64,000 nt of DNA from Planctomycetota bacterium (lineage in GTDB: Bacteria > Planctomycetota > Planctomycetia > Pirellulales > UBA1268), in assembly GCA_003669585.1 (NCBI GenBank), contig QWOQ01000006.1:124001-188000 (forward strand), written 5' to 3'. Every line of letters begins with the position of its first letter. Positions within the stretch are counted from its first letter, which is position 1. The notes under the pieces are model-generated. The model did no database searches. It saw only the letters and a program-made list of their open reading frames with translations, and was not told the origin of the DNA. The position numbers and the translations under genes were made by a program. Below, piece by piece: positions 36,882-45,883 of the stretch.

Positions 36882-37757
36882 TCAGGGTTCGTTCAAAGAT
36901 AATTCGCTCACAGCATGAAACGAGTCGGGGTGCATGGGACCTCGACCAAGATCGCTCCAGAGTCGACGGGCGTCTACTCTTTTGTCAGCTCCGCGTGTTC
37001 GAGGAGCCTCGGTGTCAAATCGAGGAGGAGGACTGTTTGTCAGGAGGGCGATTTTTTCGTACCACATTTTTCGCTGCACGGGTGTTCCATCAGAGACCAC
37101 ATAGAGTTTGCGAGCGTGTATTCGTTCAGCAAGTGTTTCAATCACGTTGGCAGCGTCATCAATGTGAATGAGATTCAGCCAGCTTTCTGGATCTGCCGGA
37201 ATCGGGATACCTGCCCTCAGTTGGTCAATTCTTGGGAGACGACCGGGACCATAGAGCCCGGCGAAACGTAGAATAATTCCTGGACCAAGGCGGTGGTCAT
37301 TCAGTAACTGTTCAGCTTCCAGAAGTACCCGTCCGGCCTCACGGGTTGGATGTGGAGGTGTCGATTCGTCGACCACGCGTCCGTCCTCGTCTGCCCACAC
37401 GCCCGTCGAGCTGCAAAGCACAATGCGCGGTGTTCCGGGGCATGCGTCTAAAAAACGACTCAGTCCACGGACATGAATGTCGTAATGAGAAACTCCACTT
37501 GCTCGATCGAATCCGACCGACCAAAGAACGGTATCAACACTTGGAAGCTCAGGAAGAGAAGCTTTCGTGACGTCCATTTCGATCGGAAGCAGGCCTGCGT
37601 TCTTAAATATATTTGCGCGGTCACTGCTTCGAGTTGCGGCCCATACTTGGGATCCAGAAGCGAGCCAACGCTTTGCCACGCGGAGCCCGAGATACCCACA
37701 GCCCACGATCAGCCTGCGGCGTTGAGGCGAGGTTGTAGTCAGGTGCGCGAGCGTCAT
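36882..37757 (-). CDS. NAD-dependent epimerase/dehydratase-like (extended SDR) protein
   Basis: Rossmann-fold protein with LIVGCGYLGLRVAKRW (G-x-G-x-x-G, residues about 16-31). Later it shows VLCSSTGVW, FAGLYGPGR and LNLIHIDDAANVI, which are typical of YeeZ-like extended SDRs. The catalytic Tyr-x3-Lys of true epimerases is not evident: the S-S-T-x-V-Y-G position reads S-S-T-G-V-W. Substrate and activity are therefore uncertain. The start overlaps the ruvX stop by four bases (ATGA), so translation is coupled. Convergent with prc. Confidence 0.85.
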   Translation of the reverse strand: MTLAHLTTTSPQRRRLIVGCGYLGLRVAKRWLASGSQVWAATRSSDRANIFKNAGLLPIEMDVTKASLPELPSVDTVLWSVGFDRASGVSHYDIHVRGLSRFLDACPGTPRIVLCSSTGVWADEDGRVVDESTPPHPTREAGRVLLEAEQLLNDHRLGPGIILRFAGLYGPGRLPRIDQLRAGIPIPADPESWLNLIHIDDAANVIETLAERIHARKLYVVSDGTPVQRKMWYEKIALLTNSPPPRFDTEAPRTRGADKRVDARRLWSDLGRGPMHPDSFHAVSELSLNEP

Positions 37758-38236
37758 CCGTCGAGGGCTCCAGGATGTTTTTGTTGACTACCGATAGATT
37801 CAACCCATGCCGTGAGCACGATCTGCGCCGCAAGTGAATCGGTACGGGCCTTTCGTTTTCCTCTGGAAAGCCCCGATAATGAAAGAAGATCAGTAGCTTC
37901 GACCGAACTGAATCGCTCATCGTGAAATACCACCGGCACGCCCGTGGTCGTGCTCAACCATGTACCGAATCGTTCAACTTCAATCGACATAACACTGTCG
38001 GAGCCGTCTGTATGAAGAGGCAGGCCTACAACAAAACCAACAATCTGTTCCTCGCGGACAAGATTTTTAAAATACTCTCCGTCCGCGAGAGTATTTCCAT
38101 GGCGCTGATAGACACCGTATGGACTGGAAACAATCCGATGTGCATCGCAAATGGCAAGACCAACTCGCTTGCGGCCATAGTCAACGCCCACAACGCGTCC
38201 CTGCGGTAGTTCGATTCTTCCCGGATGTTCACTCAT
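37754..38236 (-). CDS. ruvX: RuvX/YqgF-type Holliday junction resolvase-like nuclease
   Basis: RNase H-fold protein linked to 16S rRNA 5'-end maturation and proposed as a resolvase. Conserved acidic sites: VVGVDYGRKRVGLA (first Asp), FVVGLPLHTDG, FHDERFSSVEA (Asp/Glu), and the last Asp in ARTDSLAAQIVL. Length 160, typical. Four-base overlaps on both sides (lipase-like gene upstream, SDR downstream) make a tight three-gene unit. Confidence 0.92.
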   Translation of the reverse strand: MSEHPGRIELPQGRVVGVDYGRKRVGLAICDAHRIVSSPYGVYQRHGNTLADGEYFKNLVREEQIVGFVVGLPLHTDGSDSVMSIEVERFGTWLSTTTGVPVVFHDERFSSVEATDLLSLSGLSRGKRKARTDSLAAQIVLTAWVESIGSQQKHPGALDG

Positions 38237-39267
38237 TGTGGTGGTTCGATCGGTCTCAGGGTCGCCGGCTCGGTATCTTTTCGATCTTCAAGAGTTGTAA
38301 AAGAACCAGTTTTGAGAAATGACATTGTCGCCTCCTGAATCTGAGGATTCCGCATCATGTCTGCATGATGCACCGGAAGAAGCAGAAAATCGTCAGCACC
38401 TGCAAGATGAGTCTCTTCAACTCGCACAATGGCGTCGTCATCACCAGTGAGCAAAGGACTAAATCCCCGATTGTCCCCTCGTCCTCCGGCAATAATCCCG
38501 AATGAACATGGCGGGATCGCGAGTTGATCAGAGATGCGTTTCCACTCCACAACCATTTCGCGAGCTGCCCCATCGGCCAAGAATGAAAGGAACCACACTC
38601 GAGATACTATTCGGGCCAGTTCCGAACCTTGATTTGGCGCACCGAGCATAACCATGCGATCGAGTCGCTTGAGATCTTCAGGAGAAGCCATGCTCATCCA
38701 CCGACGAACCACCAGCGTGCCGAGACTGTGCGTTACAAAGCTGAGACGGTCGACTTTTGGAAGATTGTGAATCACGAGGCCGAGCGATCGGGCATGATCC
38801 TCAAGTTGTGCTTTTGGACTGGCATACCCCACATTCATAATCGTTGCGTCAGAATGCTTTCGCAGATACTCAACGAGTGGACGCATCGAACCCCGGCCTT
38901 GACCAAGTCCATGCAGTACAAGCACTGCGGAGCCTTGTACGGAAGGAATGAGACCGGCCTCTTCACGGAAACGAAAAAAAGCCATGCAGTCATCGCGAGA
39001 ACCCTCGATGCAGCACTGATTTTCTGGATCAAGAAGTCGCCAGGAGTCAGTAAAAGGTTTTGACTGAAGTCGCCAGTCGTGACAAACAAGTTGATCGGAC
39101 CATTCAATCGCATCGGACATTCCTTTGAGCGATGAGAGCCAAGAAGTTTCTTGGGAACCAACGGCGTGTGTGTGTATCGAGTCCTCTGCAAGAGCTGAAG
39201 AACCGGCTGCGATCTCGAGTAACACACCGATCAGAAAAAGTCTTCTGAGCATTGGTAAAAAAAACAT
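38233..39267 (-). CDS. Exported lipase-like alpha/beta hydrolase
   Basis: 344 residues with a signal peptide (MLRRLFLIGVLLEIAAGSSA, cut near residue 28). The oxyanion segment is VLVLHGLGQGRGSM (HG at 119-120). The nucleophile elbow is VTHSLGTLVV, with His180-Ser181-Leu182-Gly183 intact. An acidic and a histidine residue follow (TGDDDAIVRVEETHLAG and LPVHHADMM). This is close to the PGAP1/GPI-inositol-deacylase-like and triacylglycerol-lipase-like group; the substrate is unknown. First gene of the unit with ruvX and the SDR gene; its stop overlaps the ruvX start. Confidence 0.85.
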   Translation of the reverse strand: MFFLPMLRRLFLIGVLLEIAAGSSALAEDSIHTHAVGSQETSWLSSLKGMSDAIEWSDQLVCHDWRLQSKPFTDSWRLLDPENQCCIEGSRDDCMAFFRFREEAGLIPSVQGSAVLVLHGLGQGRGSMRPLVEYLRKHSDATIMNVGYASPKAQLEDHARSLGLVIHNLPKVDRLSFVTHSLGTLVVRRWMSMASPEDLKRLDRMVMLGAPNQGSELARIVSRVWFLSFLADGAAREMVVEWKRISDQLAIPPCSFGIIAGGRGDNRGFSPLLTGDDDAIVRVEETHLAGADDFLLLPVHHADMMRNPQIQEATMSFLKTGSFTTLEDRKDTEPATLRPIEPPQ

Positions 39268-39358
39268 GGAGGGTCACATGGGAGAATGAAAACATTTCAC
39301 AAGAATGTCGTTCGCCAGATTCTGTGTTCAACGGAAACAAGTTTTTACGCGAAAAAGA

Positions 39359-40441
39359 TCAGAGAAACTCACTCCATCCTCGGTTTTCGAGTTCTGCGAC
39401 CACTCTTCGAATCGCCTCTTCATGGTTTCGATCGGCTACAAGCGTGGCATCGGGCGTATGCACTACGAGCATACCTTCAAGACCCATCGTGACCACAAGG
39501 TGATCTTCGTTTGAATGAATGATCGTGTGCACCGTATTGATTCCAAGGTGCTTTCCCACAATCGTGTTGCCTTCGTTGTCGGTGCCTCGCTGCCGTGCGA
39601 CTGCAGACCACCCACCCAAATCATCCCATGAAAATGGAGCATTCATCACGACAACGTTACGCGCATTTTCAAGCACAGCATAGTCAATCGAAATGCCCTT
39701 CATTGCAGCAAACTCTTCTGAAAAGACCTGTGACTGATGGGGAGTCTCCCACGCGTCGACAATGCGAGTGAGTCGCTGATGACAGTCGGGCTGGTTCTGC
39801 TTGAGTGCCTCAAGAATGGTGTGAGCTCGCCAGACGAAAATTCCTGCATTCCAGAGAAAATGACCAGCGGCAAGATATGCAGCAGCGATGTCTGCTGGAG
39901 GTTTTTCTTTGAATGTAGCCACGGCATGGACGGTCGAAGGGCCATGGCCCTGTGAGATGACTCGCCCGCATTCGATATATCCAAATGTTTCCGCTGGATA
40001 GGTCGGCTTGATTCCAAAGGTAACAAAGCGTGTCGGTGATTCATCCACAATCGCCTGGGCCTGTCGAATTGCAGATTGGAATTCTTCCTGTGACGCAATC
40101 ACATGATCAGAGGGCATCACGACCATGGTGGCGTCAGGATCGTTTCGAGTCACAAGCATCGCGGCCAAGCCGATACAGGGAGCGGTATCACGCTTGCAAG
40201 GTTCCCCAACAATATTTTCGGCAGGAATGTGTGGAAGTTGTTCACGAACCTGCCTGTCGATTCGCGAACTCGATACCACGAGTATCCGATTATTCGGAAT
40301 CAGGCCAGCAAGGCGGCCGACGGTGTCTTCTAAAAGAGTTGTTGGGCCGGCTAAGGGAAGCAGTTGTTTTGGAAGAGTAACGCGACTGGCAGGCCAGAAT
40401 CTCGTTCCCGATCCACCCGCCATTACGATTCCATGCAACAT
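39359..40441 (-). CDS. manC: Mannose-1-phosphate guanylyltransferase
   Basis: Makes GDP-mannose from mannose 1-phosphate and GTP. The signature is MAGGSGTRFWPASRVTLPKQ (residues 7-26). FGYIECG, FKEKP, FLWNAGIFVW and SIDYAVLENA, then FSWDDLGGWSAV, match the family. At 360 residues it is the short form, with only the nucleotidyltransferase domain and no C-terminal isomerase. It begins three bases after the UAP-like stop, and AAGGA inside that gene's end serves as ribosome-binding site, so the two are coupled. Confidence 0.93.
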   Translation of the reverse strand: MLHGIVMAGGSGTRFWPASRVTLPKQLLPLAGPTTLLEDTVGRLAGLIPNNRILVVSSSRIDRQVREQLPHIPAENIVGEPCKRDTAPCIGLAAMLVTRNDPDATMVVMPSDHVIASQEEFQSAIRQAQAIVDESPTRFVTFGIKPTYPAETFGYIECGRVISQGHGPSTVHAVATFKEKPPADIAAAYLAAGHFLWNAGIFVWRAHTILEALKQNQPDCHQRLTRIVDAWETPHQSQVFSEEFAAMKGISIDYAVLENARNVVVMNAPFSWDDLGGWSAVARQRGTDNEGNTIVGKHLGINTVHTIIHSNEDHLVVTMGLEGMLVVHTPDATLVADRNHEEAIRRVVAELENRGWSEFL

Positions 40442-40444
40442 GGA

Positions 40445-41926
40445 TCAATTTCCTTGTGTCTTGTGAAAGGTTTCAGAGACAGTTATCGATATTGGAATCG
40501 ATCGTCCAACGACGGTGGGTGCAGTCATGCGAGTTCCGGGGGCGATGAAATGTGGAATATCGTCTACGTCGAGAATATGAGCACAATCAATCTCGATTGG
40601 GATGCCATCGTCCACGTGCACACCAGCCGACTCCATCATCGCTCGGGCTTTGGCAAGCATGGATCGCTGTACGTGCTCGGGGCCATCCGATTGAGAACCC
40701 AGTGGATTTTTGAGCGGTGCGAAGCAGTTGTTTCGATCAACCTCGACCACGCTCACGCGCTCGGCCTGTGGCAAAAGATCAAATATAAATCGCTCAAATT
40801 TCAACGCATTGGGATTTTCTGGCACCTGGATGGTGCCATTGGAAAGCAGAAGTGGTACCGCTTTATGCACGACATGAAAGGGCAGGGCACTGCGATTGTG
40901 CGACATGCGAATCATAAAGGAGATATCAAAGCAGTGGACGGCGATGCTGCCGCAGGAAAATCGCAAGCAACCGTTGCTCAATCGTTCGTCGGCAATCAAG
41001 TGAGGAAGATCGCTGTATTCTACGATTTGAAAAGTACGATCTCGCTCGACGATCACGCCGACTCGTTCGCGAGGATTTTCCTTGCGAACGACCTGCGTGG
41101 TCATCTCAGCCTTTGACAGCAGATGATAGCCTAAAAATTCTGCCGAGAGCGGTTCGATGAGAGGATTGTCGACCTGAAATGAAACCAACTGCTCAACGCC
41201 TTTTGACACAAACCAATCGAGCCCACCACGGTGAGCAAGCGATGTGAGCATGCCACCGTGGCCGTCGGGAGCCATGGCAATATGATCGGGTGTCTCCAAC
41301 ATGAATTGCTTGTCAGTCGCATGGAGAACAGGCACTTCCTGCTGACAAAAAAAGAATACATGGTGAGAATTGAGTCCAAAAAATGAATGGTTTTCAAAAT
41401 ACTGTCGAGTATCGTCATCAGTCGCACAACTTGTCATGACTGCCAGCGGTACATTGCGACCATATCGCCTTGCAACAGCCAAAAGCTTTCCACAGAGAAT
41501 TTCATAGAGACTGGCTTTGGACACCGGTCCTATCGGATAACAACCTTTGGGACCATGTGCACGCAACCGCGTGCCCTGCCCCCCAGCCAAGAGAATCGCT
41601 CCAATGGCTCCCCGAGAGAGGGCGTGTCGACCTGTACGCAACGCATCGCAGGGAAGCACGTGATTGGATGAACTTCCCATCAGAAGTGCTTGAGGTGACC
41701 GAGCCTGGTGAAGCCATGAAAGACTGGCCGCTTGGGGTACAGGATCGCCAGGCTTTGAAAGAGAGAGGCATTCACTCACAAGCGACCATTCGATCGAACG
41801 CATTTGTTGGAGCAGGCGTTGTTGTCCTTGATCGTCAAGCGAATGCCACGCTTGTACGATCGATGGTTGATCAAGTGTCCGAAGTCGATCAGCGATATCT
41901 GTTGGGAGTTGCATCAAAGGAATCAA
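40445..41926 (-). CDS. UDPGP-family UDP-sugar pyrophosphorylase (UDP-N-acetylglucosamine pyrophosphorylase-like)
   Basis: Predicted uridylyltransferase for a sugar 1-phosphate, of the type common in eukaryotes (UAP1) and unlike bacterial GlmU/GalU. The core motif is ILLAGGQGTRLRAHGPKGCY (residues 111-130). Other family blocks are EVPVLHATDKQF, MAPDGHGGMLTSL, SFQVDNPLIEPL, QIVEYSDLP and LKFERFIFDLLPQ. This order matches UAP1 well. Length 493. UDP-GlcNAc or UDP-GalNAc is the likely product, but other sugars are possible in the family. Operon with manC. Confidence 0.9.
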   Translation of the reverse strand: MIPLMQLPTDIADRLRTLDQPSIVQAWHSLDDQGQQRLLQQMRSIEWSLVSECLSLSKPGDPVPQAASLSWLHQARSPQALLMGSSSNHVLPCDALRTGRHALSRGAIGAILLAGGQGTRLRAHGPKGCYPIGPVSKASLYEILCGKLLAVARRYGRNVPLAVMTSCATDDDTRQYFENHSFFGLNSHHVFFFCQQEVPVLHATDKQFMLETPDHIAMAPDGHGGMLTSLAHRGGLDWFVSKGVEQLVSFQVDNPLIEPLSAEFLGYHLLSKAEMTTQVVRKENPRERVGVIVERDRTFQIVEYSDLPHLIADERLSNGCLRFSCGSIAVHCFDISFMIRMSHNRSALPFHVVHKAVPLLLSNGTIQVPENPNALKFERFIFDLLPQAERVSVVEVDRNNCFAPLKNPLGSQSDGPEHVQRSMLAKARAMMESAGVHVDDGIPIEIDCAHILDVDDIPHFIAPGTRMTAPTVVGRSIPISITVSETFHKTQGN

Positions 41927-41980
41927 AGTCGGCGTTCAATAAATAAAAAACAGTGAAACTGTCGCGAAACGTGCCGAGTA

Positions 41981-42112
41981 CTAAGATTTTCCTCGTACCC
42001 AATACCAAAAAATGTAGCAAAGGAGAGGGAATCCCACGAAGATCACCGAATACGTGAAGAGGGTGGTCCAGAGTCGTTCGGGCCAGCGCGCCATTGGTTT
42101 GTTTTTCGGCAC
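41981..42112 (-). CDS. Small Trp-rich single-helix membrane protein
   Basis: 43 residues if started at GTG 42112 (37 from ATG 42094). A short basic front (PKNKPMARWPERLW) is followed by one membrane helix (about 17-37, LFTYSVIFVGFPLLCYIFWY) and a basic end VRGKS. GTG 42112 lies 19 bases after the stop of the upstream membrane protein gene. The aromatic, positively flanked helix looks selected for membrane insertion, and codon use is consistent. No family is recognised. Confidence 0.45.
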   Translation of the reverse strand: MPKNKPMARWPERLWTTLFTYSVIFVGFPLLCYIFWYWVRGKS

Positions 42113-42131
42113 ATTATTCTGAGAAAAACGC

Positions 42132-43151
42132 TCAGAATAATGGTGGACCGGAGGGCCCCTTTGGAAGGCCAATAAAGTGACTACCATCGGATTCGACTGC
42201 GGATCGTAAAGGCGGCACGTACTTGGCTACAAGATCGATTGGAAGATAAAAGTTTTCTTCGGCCGGATCATCGAGGCGACATTCGATTCGTGCGCCCCAC
42301 GGCAACACCTCAGCTGCTTGCACGAGGGCCTCGGTTCCGTCAAATGACGTTGAGACCGAAAGCGTTGGAGTGTGTGCAAAAGAGGGACAAAATCCAATAT
42401 GTCCCCACGCAACTCGGGTTCCTTGAAGTACGTGAAGAGTCAGAGTTCCCGTCAGAATATCGGCTCCCTCGGGTGAGTCGCCTCGTTGAAACCATTGACG
42501 AATCCGCATGTCGGAAACAGCGTCGAATGAAGGTTGCTCGGTGGAGCTGCGAAACGACGTCGAAGATTTTTCTGGCATCGTTTGATGATCAAACAATGGA
42601 GTCTGCGGGAAGCGTGACGCTGGAAAACGTGAGGGAGCAATTCGATGAGGAAAATAAGTACGAAGAGCAATGAGATTAGGCAATACAATTGTGGTGAAAG
42701 CCACTGCAAGTATCGTTCCGATGGCAATGCCGTTCACTCCAGGCAATGCCATTGCCCAGATAGCCAACAGAAATCCGATTCTGGATGTGACTCTTCCAAA
42801 CAGAAACCCATGGCCGATCAACCATGTTGCGGCGTCGCTCGCAAGAATAATCAATACGCCACACATGCCGACCGACAGGATCGTGAGTGGACGAGCAGGA
42901 GCATCAAGTGCCCCTTCAAATCTTCGCAGAGCCAGCACCAGTCCACAGGCAATTGCTGTCAGACCTGGCACGAGACAAAAAAATAGGGTGAAAGCTTGAT
43001 CGATAGGACGATCACAATAATTCCATGGGCGAGCTGTCGGTTGTCCGTAACGACCAAGAGAGCCGACACCGACAGAATCGATTGAGACATAGAGGTCGTC
43101 AGTGCCCTCACGAACATTGACAAAATGTTTTGCATCCTTGGCCACAAGCAT
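42132..43151 (-). CDS. Membrane protein of unknown function
   Basis: 339 residues. There is a soluble N-terminus (about 1-50), then four hydrophobic helices between about 52 and 165 (AFTLFFCLVPGLTAIACGLV, TILSVGMCGVLIILAS, IGFLLAIWAMALPGVNGIAI and following). A soluble C-terminal domain (about 210-339) contains many beta-like strands and ends in PKGPSGPPLF. No known domain recognised. Its start codon overlaps the metK stop (TGATG), so it is translated with metK. Confidence 0.7.
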   Translation of the reverse strand: MLVAKDAKHFVNVREGTDDLYVSIDSVGVGSLGRYGQPTARPWNYCDRPIDQAFTLFFCLVPGLTAIACGLVLALRRFEGALDAPARPLTILSVGMCGVLIILASDAATWLIGHGFLFGRVTSRIGFLLAIWAMALPGVNGIAIGTILAVAFTTIVLPNLIALRTYFPHRIAPSRFPASRFPQTPLFDHQTMPEKSSTSFRSSTEQPSFDAVSDMRIRQWFQRGDSPEGADILTGTLTLHVLQGTRVAWGHIGFCPSFAHTPTLSVSTSFDGTEALVQAAEVLPWGARIECRLDDPAEENFYLPIDLVAKYVPPLRSAVESDGSHFIGLPKGPSGPPLF

Positions 43152-44329
43152 CAGCCGACGGTGGCACCGGCTCTGGCGGCTTCAGCCAGTGCGGCGGCGC
43201 GATCGGTCTGCTCCCAGGTAAAACCATCTCTTCCAAAATGACCACCGGCAGCAGTGCGCCTGTAGATCGGTTTGCGAAGGTCAAGGTACTCAATGATTCC
43301 ACGAGGCGTGAGCTTAAAGAATTCTCGAATGACTTCGCACAGGCGACTGTCTTCAAGTTTTCCAGTTCCCTCGGTGTCAACGTGAACGCTCACAGGATCA
43401 CTCACGCCAATCGCGTAGGCGAGTTGAAGTTCGCAGCGATCGGCGAGATGAGCGGCAACGATGTTCTTGGCGATATGCCGAGCCATATAGGCGGCGCTTC
43501 GATCGACTTTCGTTGGATCCTTGCCTGAGAATGCACCGCCGCCGTGCCGTCCCCATCCACCGTAGGTGTCGACAATGATTTTTCGACCCGTAAGACCGCA
43601 GTCACCATGCGGTCCACCCACGACGAATCGACCGGTAGGATTGATGTGATAGACAGTATCTGAGGAATCAAGATCTCGGGGCAGTAACGGGCGGATGATT
43701 TTCTCGATAACGTAACGCTTGATTTCATCGGTGGAAACATTCGGAGAATGCTGGGTTGAAACCACAACAGTGTCAACGCGTACCGGACGATTGCCTTCGA
43801 ATTCGATTGTCACTTGACTCTTTGAATCAGGACGAAGCCAGTCGACTTCCTTGCGTTGCCGAGCTTCAGTGAGTCGATTCAAAATACGATGCGCCAGCGC
43901 AATTGGCAGCGGCATAAGTTCAGGGGTGTCGTTACACGCGTAACCGAACATCAATCCTTGGTCACCTGCTCCAATGTCCTTCCCTGAGGAGTTGTCTGCA
44001 TCCACGCCCAGAGCGATATCTCCACTTTGCTTTCCCACCGCCACGAGAACGGAACAGGTATCAGCAGAAATCCCCATTTCATCATCTGTATATCCGACAT
44101 CACGAATGACGCCGCGTACCACCTGTTGATAATCGATGGTGCCACGCGATGTGATCTCGCCTGCAATAACAGCCAAACCGGTGGTTACGAGCGTTTCGCA
44201 AGCAACGCGACTGGTGGGATCTTGCGCAAGATAGGCGTCAAGAACTCCGTCAGAAATCTGGTCGGCCAATTTGTCTGGATGGCCCATGCTGACGGATTCG
44301 CTCGTAAAAAGATATTTTCCTGCAGCCAC
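43151..44329 (-). CDS. metK: S-adenosylmethionine synthetase
   Basis: Makes S-adenosylmethionine from methionine and ATP. 392 residues. Signatures are complete: [36 protein letters not shown] (hexapeptide region), [23 protein letters not shown], and the P-loop-like [19 protein letters not shown]. It starts with GTG 44329, eight bases after GAGG. A sigma-70-like promoter is visible about 80 bases upstream; I see no S-box or other SAM riboswitch in this leader. Followed by the overlapping membrane gene. Confidence 0.97.
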   Translation of the reverse strand: MAAGKYLFTSESVSMGHPDKLADQISDGVLDAYLAQDPTSRVACETLVTTGLAVIAGEITSRGTIDYQQVVRGVIRDVGYTDDEMGISADTCSVLVAVGKQSGDIALGVDADNSSGKDIGAGDQGLMFGYACNDTPELMPLPIALAHRILNRLTEARQRKEVDWLRPDSKSQVTIEFEGNRPVRVDTVVVSTQHSPNVSTDEIKRYVIEKIIRPLLPRDLDSSDTVYHINPTGRFVVGGPHGDCGLTGRKIIVDTYGGWGRHGGGAFSGKDPTKVDRSAAYMARHIAKNIVAAHLADRCELQLAYAIGVSDPVSVHVDTEGTGKLEDSRLCEVIREFFKLTPRGIIEYLDLRKPIYRRTAAGGHFGRDGFTWEQTDRAAALAEAARAGATVG

Positions 44330-44406
44330 GTGGAGTGCCTCTCGATGAATGGAAGTAGTAAAGAACCTGATATTGCAATACTTTTTAAAGATTAAAAGTT
44401 TTGGGG

Positions 44407-44435
44407 ATTATCAACATTTGACAATGTTTCGGCAA
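44407..44435 (-). promoter_or_regulatory. Candidate metK promoter TTGCCG-N17-GATAAT
   Basis: On the minus strand, TTGCCG (44430-44435) and GATAAT (44407-44412) are 17 bases apart, a good match to a housekeeping promoter. It lies in the 167-base gap between waaA and metK and would give a leader of about 70 bases. Confidence 0.5.
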
Positions 44436-44496
44436 CGGGAACATTTCCTAATCCCAATAGAATAGGAATGGAAACGGAATTTCAGGACCTGGAGAT

Positions 44497-45831
44497 TTAT
44501 GGCGTTGTCGTTTGCGTGCCTGCATTGTGGCTGCAACGTCGGTTCAGAAGGTCGAGTAAGGCGTGGGCAGTTACCCGAGTAACGCCTCGACGGGAAGCTA
44601 CAAGTGTGGCCGCGCGCTTCCCAAGTTGCTCCGCCCACTCCGATTCAAGCAGGCATTTACGAACAAAATCGGTGAGCGAATCACCATCGTCAATGACTCT
44701 GGAGGCATCTGCTTCCAGAAGTTCTTGAACCTCGTTTTGAAAGTTAAAGGTATGAGGACCGAATGCCACGGCGCAGCCGTAGGCAGCCGGTTCGATCATA
44801 TTTTGTCCTCCCCGATGGCCATCGAGACTCCCTCCCACAAAGGCGATTCTGGCAGTGCCCCACCAGTTCGAAAGTTCGCCAATCGAGTCAACCAAGAGTA
44901 CTCGCGCAGAAGAATGAATATTCTCATGATCCAAACGACTTCGAAGCTGCCACTGGACCTGCATGTCATCAAGCATTGTTGCGATACTCCCGCATCGTTC
45001 GGTATGGCGGGGAACCAGAATCAATCGCAGTGCAGGAAACTCACCGCAGAGCGCACAGAAAGTGTTGATCGCCAAGAGTTCTTCCGGAGATTGTGTGCTG
45101 CCGGCGAGAAAAACGACGTCGCTTGGAAGAATGTTCGCAAGTGATCGCAACGCGAGAATCGCGGGTGACATGCGATCACCAACGACTCCGTCAAATTTCA
45201 TCGAACCGCTCATGAAAACATGCTTGGCCCCCAGTGTTGAAAATCGATGTGCGTCGTCGGGCGATCGTGCTGCGACGAGATCAATTTTTCGGAGCATTTG
45301 TTGAACGAAAGGAGTGATTCTTGAATATCCACGAAAGCTCCGAGGGCTCATCCGTGCATTGACAACAGCAATTGGAATTCCACGGGCATGCGCTACATCC
45401 AAAAGATTGGGCCAGAGTTCAAGCTCTCCGAGAACCAAAAGATCGGGAGCAACACGATCAAGAACCCGACTGACCGCCCACGAGAAATCAAGGGGGCACG
45501 CAAAGGTGGAGTGATCACCAAACTTCCTGCGAGCAAGATCGATTCCGGTAGTTGTTGAACTCGATGCAACGCACTCGACCGTTGGGTCGATCGAGTGCAG
45601 CATCTGTGACAAAGTGTGAAGCAGATTCACCTCTCCGACGCTGACCCCGTGTAACCAGATTCGTCGAATGCCCCGGGCGTGATCTGGCGGGGGCATTCGT
45701 CGTACTGCACCAATGGCGCGGGCCAGCGGAGCGGCAACTGGGCGACCTCCTCGCAAAAGTCTTAAAAACACCCAAGGCAAAAGCGCCACTGCCAAAACAA
45801 CATAGACCGCGTTGAATGCCCAACGGGTCAT
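44497..45831 (-). CDS. waaA: 3-deoxy-D-manno-octulosonic acid (Kdo) transferase
   Basis: GT-B glycosyltransferase that adds Kdo to lipid A. An N-terminal membrane helix (about 4-25) is followed by IWLHGVSVGEVNLL, whose Glu is the family's catalytic base. Next come ASSSTTTGIDLARR, LGELELWPNLL, VVNARMSPRSFRGY and the C-terminal donor-binding FVGGSLDGHRGGQNMIEPAAYG. ATG 45831 is chosen because AAGGAAGG lies upstream and the helix begins there; the open frame extends 51 codons into secA. It follows secA by 52 bases. Its presence implies a lipopolysaccharide-like outer leaflet. Confidence 0.92.
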   Translation of the reverse strand: MTRWAFNAVYVVLAVALLPWVFLRLLRGGRPVAAPLARAIGAVRRMPPPDHARGIRRIWLHGVSVGEVNLLHTLSQMLHSIDPTVECVASSSTTTGIDLARRKFGDHSTFACPLDFSWAVSRVLDRVAPDLLVLGELELWPNLLDVAHARGIPIAVVNARMSPRSFRGYSRITPFVQQMLRKIDLVAARSPDDAHRFSTLGAKHVFMSGSMKFDGVVGDRMSPAILALRSLANILPSDVVFLAGSTQSPEELLAINTFCALCGEFPALRLILVPRHTERCGSIATMLDDMQVQWQLRSRLDHENIHSSARVLLVDSIGELSNWWGTARIAFVGGSLDGHRGGQNMIEPAAYGCAVAFGPHTFNFQNEVQELLEADASRVIDDGDSLTDFVRKCLLESEWAEQLGKRAATLVASRRGVTRVTAHALLDLLNRRCSHNAGTQTTTP

Positions 45832-45883
45832 CTTCAAAAATCCTTCCTTACGTGCCGCTGATGAGTGAGCGACGAAAAGCAAC

